NCBI RefSeq assembly: GCF_008704935.1 | Contig: NZ_CP023692.1 | Coordinates: forward strand, 1,860,001 to 1,924,000 | Reading direction: 5' to 3' | DNA from: Streptomyces vinaceus | GTDB taxonomy: Bacteria; Actinomycetota; Actinomycetes; Streptomycetales; Streptomycetaceae | DNA: 64,000 nt | Shown: positions 52,878 through 61,247 of the stretch, in pieces | How positions within the stretch are numbered: position 1 is the stretch's first letter | How the letters are laid out: each line of letters begins with the position of its first letter | The notes under the pieces: generated by a model | Databases searched by the model: none | What the model saw: only the letters and a program-made list of their open reading frames with translations | Told to the model about the DNA's origin: nothing | Translations under genes and position numbers: made by a program

Positions 52878-55631
52878 TCAGTAGCTCGGGAGCGTCCGGG
52901 GACCCATGTCGGTGCGGGCCGGGGGGTGGGCCACGCGGACGGAGGCGCTGAGTACGGAGAGGCCCTCGGTGGCCACGACGACGGGTTCGAGCGTGACGCC
53001 CACCACTTCGGGGTGGTCGTCGACGAGCCGGGACAGCCGCAGCAGGAGCTCTTCGAGGGCGGGGGTGTCGACGGGGTCGCTGCCGCGCCAGCCGAAGAGG
53101 AGGGGCGCGGCCCTGATGGACCGGATCAGCCCGGCGGCGTCCCGGTCGGTGGCGGGGACGAGCCGGTGGGCGGTGTCGCCGAGCAGCTCGGAGGCGACGC
53201 CGGCGAGCCCGAAGGAGAGGACGGCTCCGGCGGCGGGGTCGATCACGGAGCGCACGACGGTGTCGACCCCCCGCGGCACCATGGCCTGGACCACGGGGAG
53301 CAGCTCGTCGGGGGTGCCGAGGAGGTCGGTCAGCTCCTCGTACGAGCGGCGCAGGTCGGCCTCGCCACCGAGGTCGAGGCGTACGCCGCCGAGGTCCGCG
53401 CGGTGGCGCAGGTGCGGGGCGGTGGTCTTGAGGGCGACGGGGTAGCCCAGGCTGCGGGCGGCCCGGACGGCGGCGTCCGCGGTGGGCGCGGCCACGGTGG
53501 GGAGCACCCGGATCCCGTAGTGGGCGAGGAGCGCGGCGGCGTCGGGCTCGGTGAGGGTGACGACGCCCTCGCCGACGTCGGCGAGGAGGGCGGCGAGCCG
53601 GGCGGCGGCCCCGGCCTCGTCGACGTCCTCGTACTCGGGGACCTGTCCGGCGTCCGCGGCGGCCCGGCGCCACTGCCCGTACCGGACGGCCTCGGCGACC
53701 GCGCGTACGGCGCGCTCGGCGGCCGGGTACGCCGGAATCCGTACGTCCGGTCTGGCGTACCCGCCCTCGTCCTCGTCGGCGGGGCGCGTGCGCGGGGCCA
53801 GCGCCCCCGCCGGGGACAGGGCGTCGACGAGTTCGGCCAGTTCCACGTGGACCACCGCGACCGGCTTGCCGGGGTGCGCGGCGACCGCGTCGCGCAGGGC
53901 GTCCGCCAGGTCGTCCTGCGGCTCCTGCTCGTTCACCCACGGGATCACGGTGACGATCACCGCGTCGTTCTCGGCCGAGCCCAGTGCCGCGCCCAGTGCC
54001 GTCCGGAAGTCCGCCGGCGTCGCCCCGGTCGTCAGGTCCTGCGGGGCTCCGGGCCGCAGCCCCTGCGCGAGGCAGGCGTCGTACGAGAGGACCCCGAGCG
54101 ACTCGGAGTTCCCGAGGATCGCCACGCGCGGCCCGGCCGGCAGCGGCTGCGAGGCCAGCAGCAGCCCGACGTCCACCAGCTCCGTCACCGTGCCGACCCG
54201 GATCACCCCGGCCTGGCGCAGCAGTGCGGAGACGGTGGCCTCCGGCAGTCTGGTCCCGGGGACCACGTGGCCCGCCGGGGTGTGGCGGCCGCCCCGCGCG
54301 ACGACCACCGGCTTCACGGCAGCCGTGCGCCGCGCGAGCCGGGTGAACTTCCGCGGGTTGCCCAGGGTTTCGAGGTACATGAGCGCGACGTCTGTGGCCT
54401 CGTCCTCGTACCAGTACTGGAGGATGTCGTTCCCGGAGACGTCCGCCCGGTTGCCCGCCGAGACGAAGGACGACAGACCCTCGCCCCGCCGCAGCAGCGC
54501 GGAGAGGAGCGAGATGCCGATCGCCCCGGACTGGGTGAACAGCCCGATGCGGCCGCGGTTCGGGGCGGGCGCCGGGGTCAGGGAGGCGTTGAGCCCGACC
54601 TCGGGGGCGGTGTTGATGACGCCGTAGGCGTTCGGCCCGATCAGCCGCATCCCGTACGAGCGCACCTGGCGCACCAGTTCGCGCTGCCGGTCGAGCCCGG
54701 CGGCGCCGCTCTCCCCGTACCCGGCGGACAGTACGACGAGCCCCTGCACCCCGTGCTCGCCGCAGGCGGCCACGGCCTCGGGGACGCGCTCGGCGGGGAC
54801 CGCGATCACCGCGAGGTCGACCGGGGCCTCGACGGCGCCGAGCGCGCGGTAGGCCCGTACTCCGTCCAGCAGATCGGTGGTGGCGGCCTCGTTCACGGCG
54901 TAGAGGTGGCCGCGGAAGCCGCTGTCGCGCAGGTTGCGCAGGGCCGCCGCGCCCACGCCCGCGCCGGAGCGGCTGACTCCGATGACGGCCACGGAGCGGG
55001 GGGTCAGCAGCCGCTGTACGGAGCGGGCCTCGGCGCGCTGCTCGCGGGCGCGCTGGACGGCCAGGGACTCCGCGGTGGGTTCGAGGTCGAGCGTCAGGTG
55101 GACGGAGCCGTCCTCGAAGCTGCGCTTCTGCTCGTACCCGGCGTCCTTGAACACCTTGATCATCTTGTTGTTGGCGGGCAGCACCTCGGCCGCGAAGCGG
55201 CGGATGCCCCGCTCGCGGGCGACCGCGCCGATGTGTTCGAGGAGCGCGGAGGCGACCCCGCGGCCCTGGTGGGCGTCCTGGACGAGGAAGGCGACCTCCG
55301 CCTCGTCGGCGGGGGCGGACGCGGGCCGGCCGTCGGGGCCGATCCGGTCGTAGCGGACGGTGCCGATGAACTCCTCGCCGATGGTCGCCGCGAGGCCGAC
55401 CCGGTCCACGTAGTCGTGGTGGGTGAAGCGGTGCACGTCGCGGGCGGAGAGCCGCGGGTAGGGCGCGAAGAAGCGGTAGTACTTCGACTCGTCGGAGACC
55501 TGCTCGTAGAAGCTGACCAGCCGGCCCGCGTCCTCCGTGGTGATCGGCCTGATCCTGGCGGTGCCGCCGTCGCGCAGGACGACGTCCGCTTCCCAGTGGG
55601 CCGGGTACGAGGGGTCCGACGCGGTGGTCAT
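52878..55631 (-). CDS. GNAT-ACS fusion: Pat-type protein lysine acetyltransferase
   Basis: A 917-residue bifunctional protein. The N-terminal 180 residues form a GNAT acetyltransferase (YRFFAPYPRLSARDVHRF, VAFLVQDAHQGRGVASALLE with the Q/RxxGxG/A acetyl-CoA site). The remainder resembles NDP-forming acetyl-CoA synthetase: a CoA-binding domain (GVSRSGAGVGAAALRNLRDS), GPNAYGVINTAPEVGLN, VSAGNRADVSGNDILQYW, and a C-terminal ATP-grasp-type domain (ALKTTAPHLRHRADLGGVRL). This N-terminal GNAT order is that of the Streptomyces lividans PatA type, which acetylates acyl-CoA synthetases; Salmonella Pat has the reverse order. It is divergent from ptsH. The short C-terminal tail is Pro-rich. Confidence 0.88.
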   Translation of the reverse strand: MTTASDPSYPAHWEADVVLRDGGTARIRPITTEDAGRLVSFYEQVSDESKYYRFFAPYPRLSARDVHRFTHHDYVDRVGLAATIGEEFIGTVRYDRIGPDGRPASAPADEAEVAFLVQDAHQGRGVASALLEHIGAVARERGIRRFAAEVLPANNKMIKVFKDAGYEQKRSFEDGSVHLTLDLEPTAESLAVQRAREQRAEARSVQRLLTPRSVAVIGVSRSGAGVGAAALRNLRDSGFRGHLYAVNEAATTDLLDGVRAYRALGAVEAPVDLAVIAVPAERVPEAVAACGEHGVQGLVVLSAGYGESGAAGLDRQRELVRQVRSYGMRLIGPNAYGVINTAPEVGLNASLTPAPAPNRGRIGLFTQSGAIGISLLSALLRRGEGLSSFVSAGNRADVSGNDILQYWYEDEATDVALMYLETLGNPRKFTRLARRTAAVKPVVVARGGRHTPAGHVVPGTRLPEATVSALLRQAGVIRVGTVTELVDVGLLLASQPLPAGPRVAILGNSESLGVLSYDACLAQGLRPGAPQDLTTGATPADFRTALGAALGSAENDAVIVTVIPWVNEQEPQDDLADALRDAVAAHPGKPVAVVHVELAELVDALSPAGALAPRTRPADEDEGGYARPDVRIPAYPAAERAVRAVAEAVRYGQWRRAAADAGQVPEYEDVDEAGAAARLAALLADVGEGVVTLTEPDAAALLAHYGIRVLPTVAAPTADAAVRAARSLGYPVALKTTAPHLRHRADLGGVRLDLGGEADLRRSYEELTDLLGTPDELLPVVQAMVPRGVDTVVRSVIDPAAGAVLSFGLAGVASELLGDTAHRLVPATDRDAAGLIRSIRAAPLLFGWRGSDPVDTPALEELLLRLSRLVDDHPEVVGVTLEPVVVATEGLSVLSASVRVAHPPARTDMGPRTLPSY

Positions 55632-55777
55632 GCGGCGATCTTAAGGCCAGGACTGGCCGGATAGCTCCTGCGCGGCGCACGAGGCGAGCAGGGGCAAACC
55701 AGTGCAAGCTGGGGTAGGTCGAACGGCGGTGGAATCCGGGCCGAAGGTCGGTCGGAGCATGAGGGGCGTCGTGAGAG

Positions 55778-55793
55778 ACTGGTCTAGACAACC
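55778..55793 (+). promoter_or_regulatory. DasR-type (dre) operator upstream of ptsH
   Basis: ACTGGTCTAGACAACC, 24 bases before the ptsH ATG, matches the DasR-responsive element (a 16-mer around GGTCTAGAC). DasR is the GntR regulator that represses N-acetylglucosamine and PTS genes and is released by GlcN-6-phosphate. Its control of PTS genes in streptomycetes is established, so this site is probably functional. Confidence 0.85.
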
Positions 55794-55816
55794 GTAAGAA
55801 CCTGAAGGGCATCACC

Positions 55817-56098
55817 ATGGCAGAGCGCCGCGTCAACGTCGGCTGGGCCGAGGGCCTGCACGCTCGTCCCGCCTCGATCTTCGTCCGCGCGACGACCGCT
55901 TCCGGCGTCCCGGTGACCATCGCGAAGGCCGACGGGAACCCCGTCAACGCCGCGTCCATGCTCGCGGTGCTGGGCCTCGGCGCGCAGGGCGGCGAGGAGA
56001 TCGTCCTCGCGTCCGACGCCGAGGGCGCCGAGGCGGCGCTGGACCGCCTCGCGAAGCTGGTCGCCGAGGGCCTCGACGAGCTCCCCGAGACCGTCTGA
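55817..56098 (+). CDS. ptsH: Phosphocarrier protein HPr of the sugar phosphotransferase system
   Basis: A 93-residue HPr, the small phosphocarrier that takes phosphate from enzyme I on His15 and passes it to sugar-specific enzymes II. The active-site block is GWAEGLHARPASIFV (His15), and the regulatory-serine region NAASMLAVLGLG includes Ser47. The final helix ends LVAEGLDELPETV. The ATG at 55817 follows GAAGG. A DasR-type operator lies 24 bases upstream and a terminator lies after the stop, so it is a single-gene unit. In streptomycetes HPr serves the N-acetylglucosamine and fructose PTS. Confidence 0.96.
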   Translation: MAERRVNVGWAEGLHARPASIFVRATTASGVPVTIAKADGNPVNAASMLAVLGLGAQGGEEIVLASDAEGAEAALDRLAKLVAEGLDELPETV

Positions 56099-56126
56099 CC
56101 CTTCGGGTTCAACCCGGCACACGCAC

Positions 56127-56164
56127 AAGCCGCGGCCACCGCCGATATTCGGTGGCCGCGGCTT
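56127..56164 (+). terminator. Terminator after ptsH
   Basis: A 14-bp perfect stem (56127-56140 with 56151-56164) and a 10-nt loop begin 28 bases after the stop. Confidence 0.85.
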
Positions 56165-56333
56165 CTGCGTTCCGCGCCCGCCCCGCCGCATTCCGGAATT
56201 CATCGCAGAGGCACTGGAGCACAGGAGCGCAGGAGCGCAAGAACTCAAGAGTTCAGGGCGAGAAACAAATGCGGCGCCATTTCGGTCGCGGGCCCCGCTT
56301 TCTGATACCCGACTCTTTGATACCCGCCTTTTG

Positions 56334-56999
56334 TTAATGCGGACCGCTCGCCGTGTTTACGGCATGTTGCGAAATCCTCACCCGCAGCCGGTGCGCCCCG
56401 GCCGCGCGGTCCGCGTGCATCGCCGTCAGCGCGCGGGCCCGTTCGGCGTCCCCGCGCGCGACCGCGTCCACGATCGCCCCGTGCTCCGCCCAGGAGTCCA
56501 CGGGCCGGGCCGGGGCCTCCACGGCGTACATCCAGGCGACCTTGTGCCGCATCTGCGTGAGCAGCGCGATCAGCCCGGGGCTGCCGGAGGCCTGGGCGAG
56601 GGTCTCGTGGAACCAGCCGCCCAGGGACCGCAGGTCCTCGCCCTGGCCCCGCCTGGCCCGTTCCTGGCCCAGCCTGACCAGCCCGCGCAGCACCCTGAGG
56701 TGACCGTCGGTGCGCCGCCGGGCCGCGCGCGCGGCCGCCAGCGGCTCCAGCAGCAGCCGCAGCTCCAGGAGATCGGCAGCCTCCTGCTCGGTGGGCTCGG
56801 CGACGCAGGCGCCCGCGTGCCGCCGGGTGGTGACGAAGCCCTCGGACTCCAGGGTCCGCAGCGCCTCGCGGACGGGGACGCGGGAGACCCCGTACCGGCG
56901 GGCCAGCAGTTCCTCGGTCAGCCGGGAGCCTGGTTCGAAGACCCCCGAGACGATGTCTTCGCGGATTGCCGTGCATACCGCGTGCGCAGGAATACGCAA
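56334..56999 (-). CDS. GntR-family regulator with FCD domain
   Basis: A 221-residue transcription factor. The winged-helix domain has IREDIVSGVFEPGSRLTEEL and RYGVSRVPVREALRTLESEG, the GntR helix-turn-helix. The effector-binding FCD domain (about 80-215) contains LLELRLLLEPLAAARAARRR, FHETLAQASGSPGLIALLTQ and HGAIVDAVARGDAERA, whose His/Asp set usually binds a metal and an acidic ligand. It is not DasR, which has a UTRA domain. The 235-base gap on its downstream side has the ptsH terminator and no other gene. No target is evident. It ends near TTTGTTAATGCGGACC without a clear terminator. Confidence 0.9.
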   Translation of the reverse strand: MRIPAHAVCTAIREDIVSGVFEPGSRLTEELLARRYGVSRVPVREALRTLESEGFVTTRRHAGACVAEPTEQEAADLLELRLLLEPLAAARAARRRTDGHLRVLRGLVRLGQERARRGQGEDLRSLGGWFHETLAQASGSPGLIALLTQMRHKVAWMYAVEAPARPVDSWAEHGAIVDAVARGDAERARALTAMHADRAAGAHRLRVRISQHAVNTASGPH

Positions 57000-57107
57000 G
57001 TCCGGACCTCCGCCTATTTCCGACTGCCGACCGCCTTACGGGGACTCTATTGCACCGGGCGATAAATTCCGAGCGCGGACGGAAAGAGGAGATGTTTACG
57101 GCCAGCA

Positions 57108-57140
57108 CGAAGGCCCCGGCTCGGGGAGCCGGGGCCTTCG
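57108..57140 (-). terminator. Terminator after the M23 peptidase
   Basis: A 14-bp perfect stem (57108-57121 with 57127-57140) and a 5-nt loop lie 28 bases beyond the peptidase stop on its strand, before the GntR gene. Confidence 0.85.
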
Positions 57141-57168
57141 GGGAAGAGCGGGGTGCGGGTGGCGCGGA

Positions 57169-57963
57169 TCAGACGTCGACGCCGTGGCTGCGCAGGTACG
57201 CGACCGGGTCGATGTCCGAGCCGTACTGGGCGCCGGTACGGGCCTCGAAGTGCAGGTGCGGGCCGCTGGAGTTGCCGGTGGAGCCCGACAGGCCGATCTG
57301 CTGGCCGGCGGTGACCTGGTCGCCGACGGAGACGCTCAGCGAGGACATGTGGCCGTACTGCGTGTACGTGCCGTCCGCGTGCTTGATGACGACGTTGTTG
57401 CCGTACGCGCCGCCCCAGCCCGCCTCGACCACGGTGCCGACGCCGACCGCGTGCACCGTGGTGCCGGAGGCGGCGTGGAAGTCGATGCCGGTGTGGCTGC
57501 CGGAGGACCACATGCCGCCGCCCGCGTGCCACTGGGTGCTGACGTAGGACCCCTCGACGGGGGCGACGAAGGTGTTGAGGCGCTTGCGCTCCTCCTCGCG
57601 GGCGGCGCGCTCGGCGGCCTCGCGCTCCGCCTTCGCCCGCTCCTCGGCCTTCTGCTTCGCCTCGGCGGCGCGGGCCTTCGCCTCGGCCTCCGCCTTCGCC
57701 TTGAGCGCCGCGGCCTCGGCCGCGTGCCCCTGGGCGTCGGCCTGCGCCTCGATCTGGCCCTGGAGGTCCTCGGCGGTCACGACGGCGTTCAGGCCGGTGT
57801 CCTCCATGGAGGGGGCCTGGTCCGACGCGGCGAACGCCGGGCCTGCGAGGGAGCCGACGACACCGGTGGTGGCGAGGGCGGCTATGCCGGCGTAACCGGC
57901 GGTCTTGCGGCTCAGACGACTGGAACCACGGTGCTTACCGGCGGCACGACTGCCAAACGCCAT
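57169..57963 (-). CDS. Secreted M23-family peptidoglycan endopeptidase
   Basis: A 264-residue exported cell-wall hydrolase. The signal region includes a basic start and YAGIAALATTGVVGSLAGPA, with a likely cut after AFA. A roughly 60-residue Ala/Glu/Lys coiled coil (from QIEAQADAQGHAAEAAALKA) follows. The C-terminal LytM/M23 domain has the metal ligands HTGIDF (motif HxxxD) and HLHF, plus GGMWSSGSHTGIDF and GTYTQYGHMSSL. Such enzymes cut peptide cross-links during growth or germination. The 137-nt leader upstream matches the ydaO-type c-di-AMP riboswitch, so synthesis probably depends on c-di-AMP. No other gene is in the unit. Confidence 0.93.
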   Translation of the reverse strand: MAFGSRAAGKHRGSSRLSRKTAGYAGIAALATTGVVGSLAGPAFAASDQAPSMEDTGLNAVVTAEDLQGQIEAQADAQGHAAEAAALKAKAEAEAKARAAEAKQKAEERAKAEREAAERAAREEERKRLNTFVAPVEGSYVSTQWHAGGGMWSSGSHTGIDFHAASGTTVHAVGVGTVVEAGWGGAYGNNVVIKHADGTYTQYGHMSSLSVSVGDQVTAGQQIGLSGSTGNSSGPHLHFEARTGAQYGSDIDPVAYLRSHGVDV

Positions 57964-57987
57964 GAAGGGGCTGATCCTTTCCTTCCT

Positions 57988-58128
57988 TCTCGCCTACCGG
58001 GTTAGCTGACGGGTTCGGAGCAGGAAGGTCTCCTACGGACCCCCTCTGGCGAGGCGGTCCGATTCACCCCAGGGACGCATGTGGGTCCCCGGCTCCCCAG
58101 GCTCGCGCCTGACGGGGACTCGGCGATC
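57988..58128 (-). promoter_or_regulatory. ydaO-type c-di-AMP riboswitch upstream of the M23 peptidase
   Basis: On the minus strand the leader has TCGCC and GGCGA closing a P1 stem at 58122-58126 and 57990-57994. Between them are the conserved blocks GCCGGGGACCCA, GGGGTGAATC and CCCGTCAGCTAACC in family order. ydaO RNAs bind c-di-AMP and in actinobacteria often control resuscitation factors and cell-wall hydrolases. About 25 bases separate the P1 end from the ATG, so control may be by translation or by termination. Confidence 0.9.
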
Positions 58129-58274
58129 GCTGCCCGGTGCCGCGGATGCGGCGGGTACAACTGACGGACAGCACGGCCGACGCTAGGCGGATCATCAGTC
58201 AATCGCCAAACAGACACGCGTTTTTGTTGCATACGCCACACCCCATACGAGCAACCTCTCCACGAAACAGACAA

Positions 58275-58309
58275 AAGGGGCCCCGACGGACAAGCCGCCG
58301 GAGCCCCTT
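58275..58309 (-). terminator. Directional terminator after the M16 operon
   Basis: The RNA of the minus strand forms a 15-bp stem (58309-58295 with 58289-58275) and a 5-nt loop. Its two imperfect pairs are G-U in this strand only. A UUUUGU tail follows. It sits 11 bases after the stop of the downstream M16 gene. Confidence 0.88.
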
Positions 58310-58319
58310 GAGATGCGCG

Positions 58320-59711
58320 TCAGTTGGTGACGACGGTGACCTCACCGATGCCGAGCGCCCGCACCGGCTCCTCGATCTGCGCGGCGTCGCCCACCAGGAC
58401 CGTGACCAGGCGGTCCAGCGGGAAGGCGGCCAGGACGGCCGAAGTCGCCTCCACCGTGCCCGTTTGGGCCAGCTGCGCGTACAACCGGGCCTGGTAGTCG
58501 TCCGGAAGCTCCTGCTCGACCTGGTCGGCGAGCGTGCCCGCGACGGCCGCGGCCGTCTCGAACTTCAGCGGGGCCACGCCCACCAAGTTCTGCACCGCCA
58601 CGTCCCGTTCGGCGTCGGTCAGGCCGCCCTCCGCGAGGGTGCGCAGCACCTTCCAGAGGTCGTCGAGCGCCGGGCCGGTGTTCGGGGTGTCCACCGAGCC
58701 GCTGATGGCGAGCATCGAGGCGCCCTTGCCGTCGGCCGTGGAGCGCAGCACCTGACCGAAGGCGCGCACGCCGTACGTGTACCCCTTCTCCTCGCGCAGC
58801 ACCTTGTCCAGGCGCGAGGTGAGGGTGCCGCCCAGGCAGTACGTGCCGAGCACCTGCGCCGCCCAGACCCGGTCGTGCCGGTCCGGACCGATGCGGCCGA
58901 TGAGCAGCTGCGTCTGGACCGCGCCGGGCCGGTCCACGATGACCACGCGCCCGGTGTCGTCGGCGGTGACCGGCGGGACCGGGAGCGGCTCGGCGGAATC
59001 GCCGGTCCAGGCGCCCAGGGTGTCCCCCAGGACGGCGTCCAGGTCGATGCCGGTCAGGTCGCCGACGACCACCGCGGTGGCGGTGGCGGGGCGTACGTGG
59101 GCCTCGTAGAAGGCGCGTACGGCCGCGGAGTCGATCCGGGCGACCGTCTCCTCGGTGCCCTGGCGGGGCCGGGACATCCGCAGGGCCGGCGGGAAGAGCT
59201 GCCGGGAGAGCTCCTTGGCGGCCCGGCGCTGCGGGTTGGCCAGCTCGTGCGGGATCTCGTCGAGCCGGTTGCGCACCAGCCGGTCGACCTCGCTGTCGGC
59301 GAAGGCCGGCGCGCGCAGCGCCTCGGCGACCAGGCCCAGCGCCTTGTGCAGGCGGGAGGCCGGGACCTCCAGGGAGACCCGCAGGCCCGGGTGGTCGGCG
59401 TGCGCGTCGAGCGTGGCGCCGCAGCGCTCCAGCTCGGCCGCGAACTCCTCGGCGGAGTGCTTGTCGGTGCCCTCGGACAGGGCGCGGGCCATGATGGTCG
59501 CCACGCCGTCCAGGCCCTCGGGCTCGGCGTCCAGCGGGGCGGCGAGGTTGACCTCGACGGCGACGACCTGCTGGCCGGGCCGGTGGCAGCGCAGCACGGT
59601 CAGGCCGTTGGGCAGCGCGCCGCGCTCGGGGGCCGGGAAGGCCCACGGCCGGGGCCGGCCGGCCTGGGGCTGCGGGTGGAAGGTCATCGTGACGGCTGCG
59701 GTGTCGCTCAC
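58320..59711 (-). CDS. M16-family peptidase-like protein, non-catalytic subunit
   Basis: A 463-residue M16 (pitrilysin/processing-peptidase) homologue. It lacks the HxxEH zinc motif; the equivalent place reads GVATIMARALSEGTD without the two His. It keeps the C-terminal substrate-binding R/Y pair (LREEKGYTYGVRAF) and fold markers VEVNLAAPLDAEPEGL and LLIGRIGPDRHD. Two-subunit M16 proteases pair a zinc-bearing chain with a degenerate one, and this gene overlaps the catalytic partner by 4 nt (ATGA). The heterodimer probably cleaves small peptides. Start ATG 59711. Confidence 0.9.
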   Translation of the reverse strand: MSDTAAVTMTFHPQPQAGRPRPWAFPAPERGALPNGLTVLRCHRPGQQVVAVEVNLAAPLDAEPEGLDGVATIMARALSEGTDKHSAEEFAAELERCGATLDAHADHPGLRVSLEVPASRLHKALGLVAEALRAPAFADSEVDRLVRNRLDEIPHELANPQRRAAKELSRQLFPPALRMSRPRQGTEETVARIDSAAVRAFYEAHVRPATATAVVVGDLTGIDLDAVLGDTLGAWTGDSAEPLPVPPVTADDTGRVVIVDRPGAVQTQLLIGRIGPDRHDRVWAAQVLGTYCLGGTLTSRLDKVLREEKGYTYGVRAFGQVLRSTADGKGASMLAISGSVDTPNTGPALDDLWKVLRTLAEGGLTDAERDVAVQNLVGVAPLKFETAAAVAGTLADQVEQELPDDYQARLYAQLAQTGTVEATSAVLAAFPLDRLVTVLVGDAAQIEEPVRALGIGEVTVVTN

Positions 59712-61063
59712 TGCTCCGCCCCTTCGTTCTCGTCGCTCTCAGCGTTCTCGCCGGCTTCTGCCGGCAGCGGCTCGTACACCAGCACCGCGCGGTTGTCGGG
59801 GCGCAGTCGGGCCGCGGCCACGGCCTGCACCTCCTCGGCGGTGATGTCGAGGACGCGCTGTACGGCGGTCAGCGCCAGCTGCGGGTCGCCGAACAGCACC
59901 GCGTAGCGGCACAGTTCGTCGGCGCGCCCGGCCACCGTGCTCAGCCGGTCCAGCCACTCGCGCTCCAGCTGCGCCTGGGCGCGCTCCATCTCCTCGGCCG
60001 TGGGGCCCTCGGCGGCGAACCGCGCGAGCTCCTCGTCGACGGCCGCCTCGATGGCGGGCACCTCGACGCCGCTGGAGGTCTTCACGTCCAGCCAGCCCAG
60101 CGAGGGCGCGCCGGCGAGCCGCAGCATGCCGAAGCCGGCCGCGACCGCGCTCTGGTCGCGGCGTACCAGGCGGTTGTGGAGCCGGGAGGACTCGCCGCCG
60201 CCCAGTACGGTCAGCGCCACGTCGGCGGCGTCGCACTCGCGGGTGCCGTCGTGCGGGAGCCGGTAGGCGGCCATCAGGGCGCGGGCCGGGACCTCCTCGA
60301 CGACCTCCTCGCGCAGCTGGCGGCCCATGATCTCGGGCAGCGTGCCGTCGCGCGGCGGCTGCTTGCCGTCGTGCCCGGGGATGGTGCCGAAGTACTTCTC
60401 GACCCAGGCGAGCGTCTGCGCGGGGTCGATGTCCCCGACGACCGACAGCACCGCGTTGTTGGGCGCGTAGTACGTACGGAAGAAGGCGCGGGCGTCCTCC
60501 AGGGAGGCCGCGTCCAGGTCCGCCATGGAGCCGATCGGCGTGTGGTGGTACGGGTGGCCCTCGGGGTAGGCGAGGGCGGTCAGCTTCTCGAAGGCCGTGC
60601 CGTACGGAACGTTGTCGTAGCGCTGGCGGCGCTCGTTCTTGACGACGTCGCGCTGGTTCTCCATGGACTCGTCGTCCAGGGCGGTCAGCAGGGAGCCCAT
60701 CCGGTCGGCTTCCAGCCAGAGCGCGAGCTCCAGCTGGTGGGCCGGCATGGTCTCGAAGTAGTTGGTGCGCTCGAAGCTGGTCGTGCCGTTGAGCGAACCG
60801 CCGGCCCCCTGGACCAGCTCGAAGTGCCCGTTGCCGGGTACGCTCGCCGAGCCCTGGAACATCAGGTGCTCGAAGAGGTGAGCCAGGCCGGTCCGCCCCT
60901 TGACTTCGTGGCGCGAGCCGACGTCGTACCAGAGGCAGACCGCGGCGACCGGGGTCAGGTGGTCCTCGGAGAGCACCACGCGCAGGCCGTTGGCCAGCCG
61001 GTGCTCGGTCGCTGTCAGGCCGCCGGAGCCGGCCTGGGCTGTGGCCGTGTGACCCATGGGCAT
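59708..61063 (-). CDS. M16-family zinc metallopeptidase, catalytic subunit
   Basis: A 451-residue M16 peptidase with the inverted zinc motif HLFEH (TGLAHLFEHLMFQGSA) and the distal Glu region near the sequence ENQRDVVKNERRQRYDN. Other family landmarks are LNGTTSFERTNYFETMPAHQ and LTVLGGGESSRLHNRLVRRD. It is the catalytic partner of the next gene in the unit, with which it overlaps by 4 nt. The role may be peptide turnover or processing. ATG 61063 has AAGGGA six bases upstream; the ATG two codons later is less favoured. The gene is divergent from the parC-type gene across 184 bases. Confidence 0.92.
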   Translation of the reverse strand: MPMGHTATAQAGSGGLTATEHRLANGLRVVLSEDHLTPVAAVCLWYDVGSRHEVKGRTGLAHLFEHLMFQGSASVPGNGHFELVQGAGGSLNGTTSFERTNYFETMPAHQLELALWLEADRMGSLLTALDDESMENQRDVVKNERRQRYDNVPYGTAFEKLTALAYPEGHPYHHTPIGSMADLDAASLEDARAFFRTYYAPNNAVLSVVGDIDPAQTLAWVEKYFGTIPGHDGKQPPRDGTLPEIMGRQLREEVVEEVPARALMAAYRLPHDGTRECDAADVALTVLGGGESSRLHNRLVRRDQSAVAAGFGMLRLAGAPSLGWLDVKTSSGVEVPAIEAAVDEELARFAAEGPTAEEMERAQAQLEREWLDRLSTVAGRADELCRYAVLFGDPQLALTAVQRVLDITAEEVQAVAAARLRPDNRAVLVYEPLPAEAGENAESDENEGAEQ

Positions 61064-61247
61064 GTGGTCCCTTCGATCGCGATGCAGAGTTTTCCGTCAG
61101 ACCTGCCACTGTATGCAAGCGCGTCGGCCGCCGGAGAAGTTCCCGGGTCCCCCCTGGGGTCGGAGTCCGGGTTGTCGGTGCCTAGGGCCACAATGGTCCG
61201 CGTCAGACCCCCCAGCACACCCATCTTGGTTAAGGAGCCGCGCAGCG

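Noticed and set aside
56165..56333. A further small gene between ptsH and the GntR gene
   Set aside because: The only frame (56152-56337) overlaps the ptsH terminator and has no ribosome site or coding bias.
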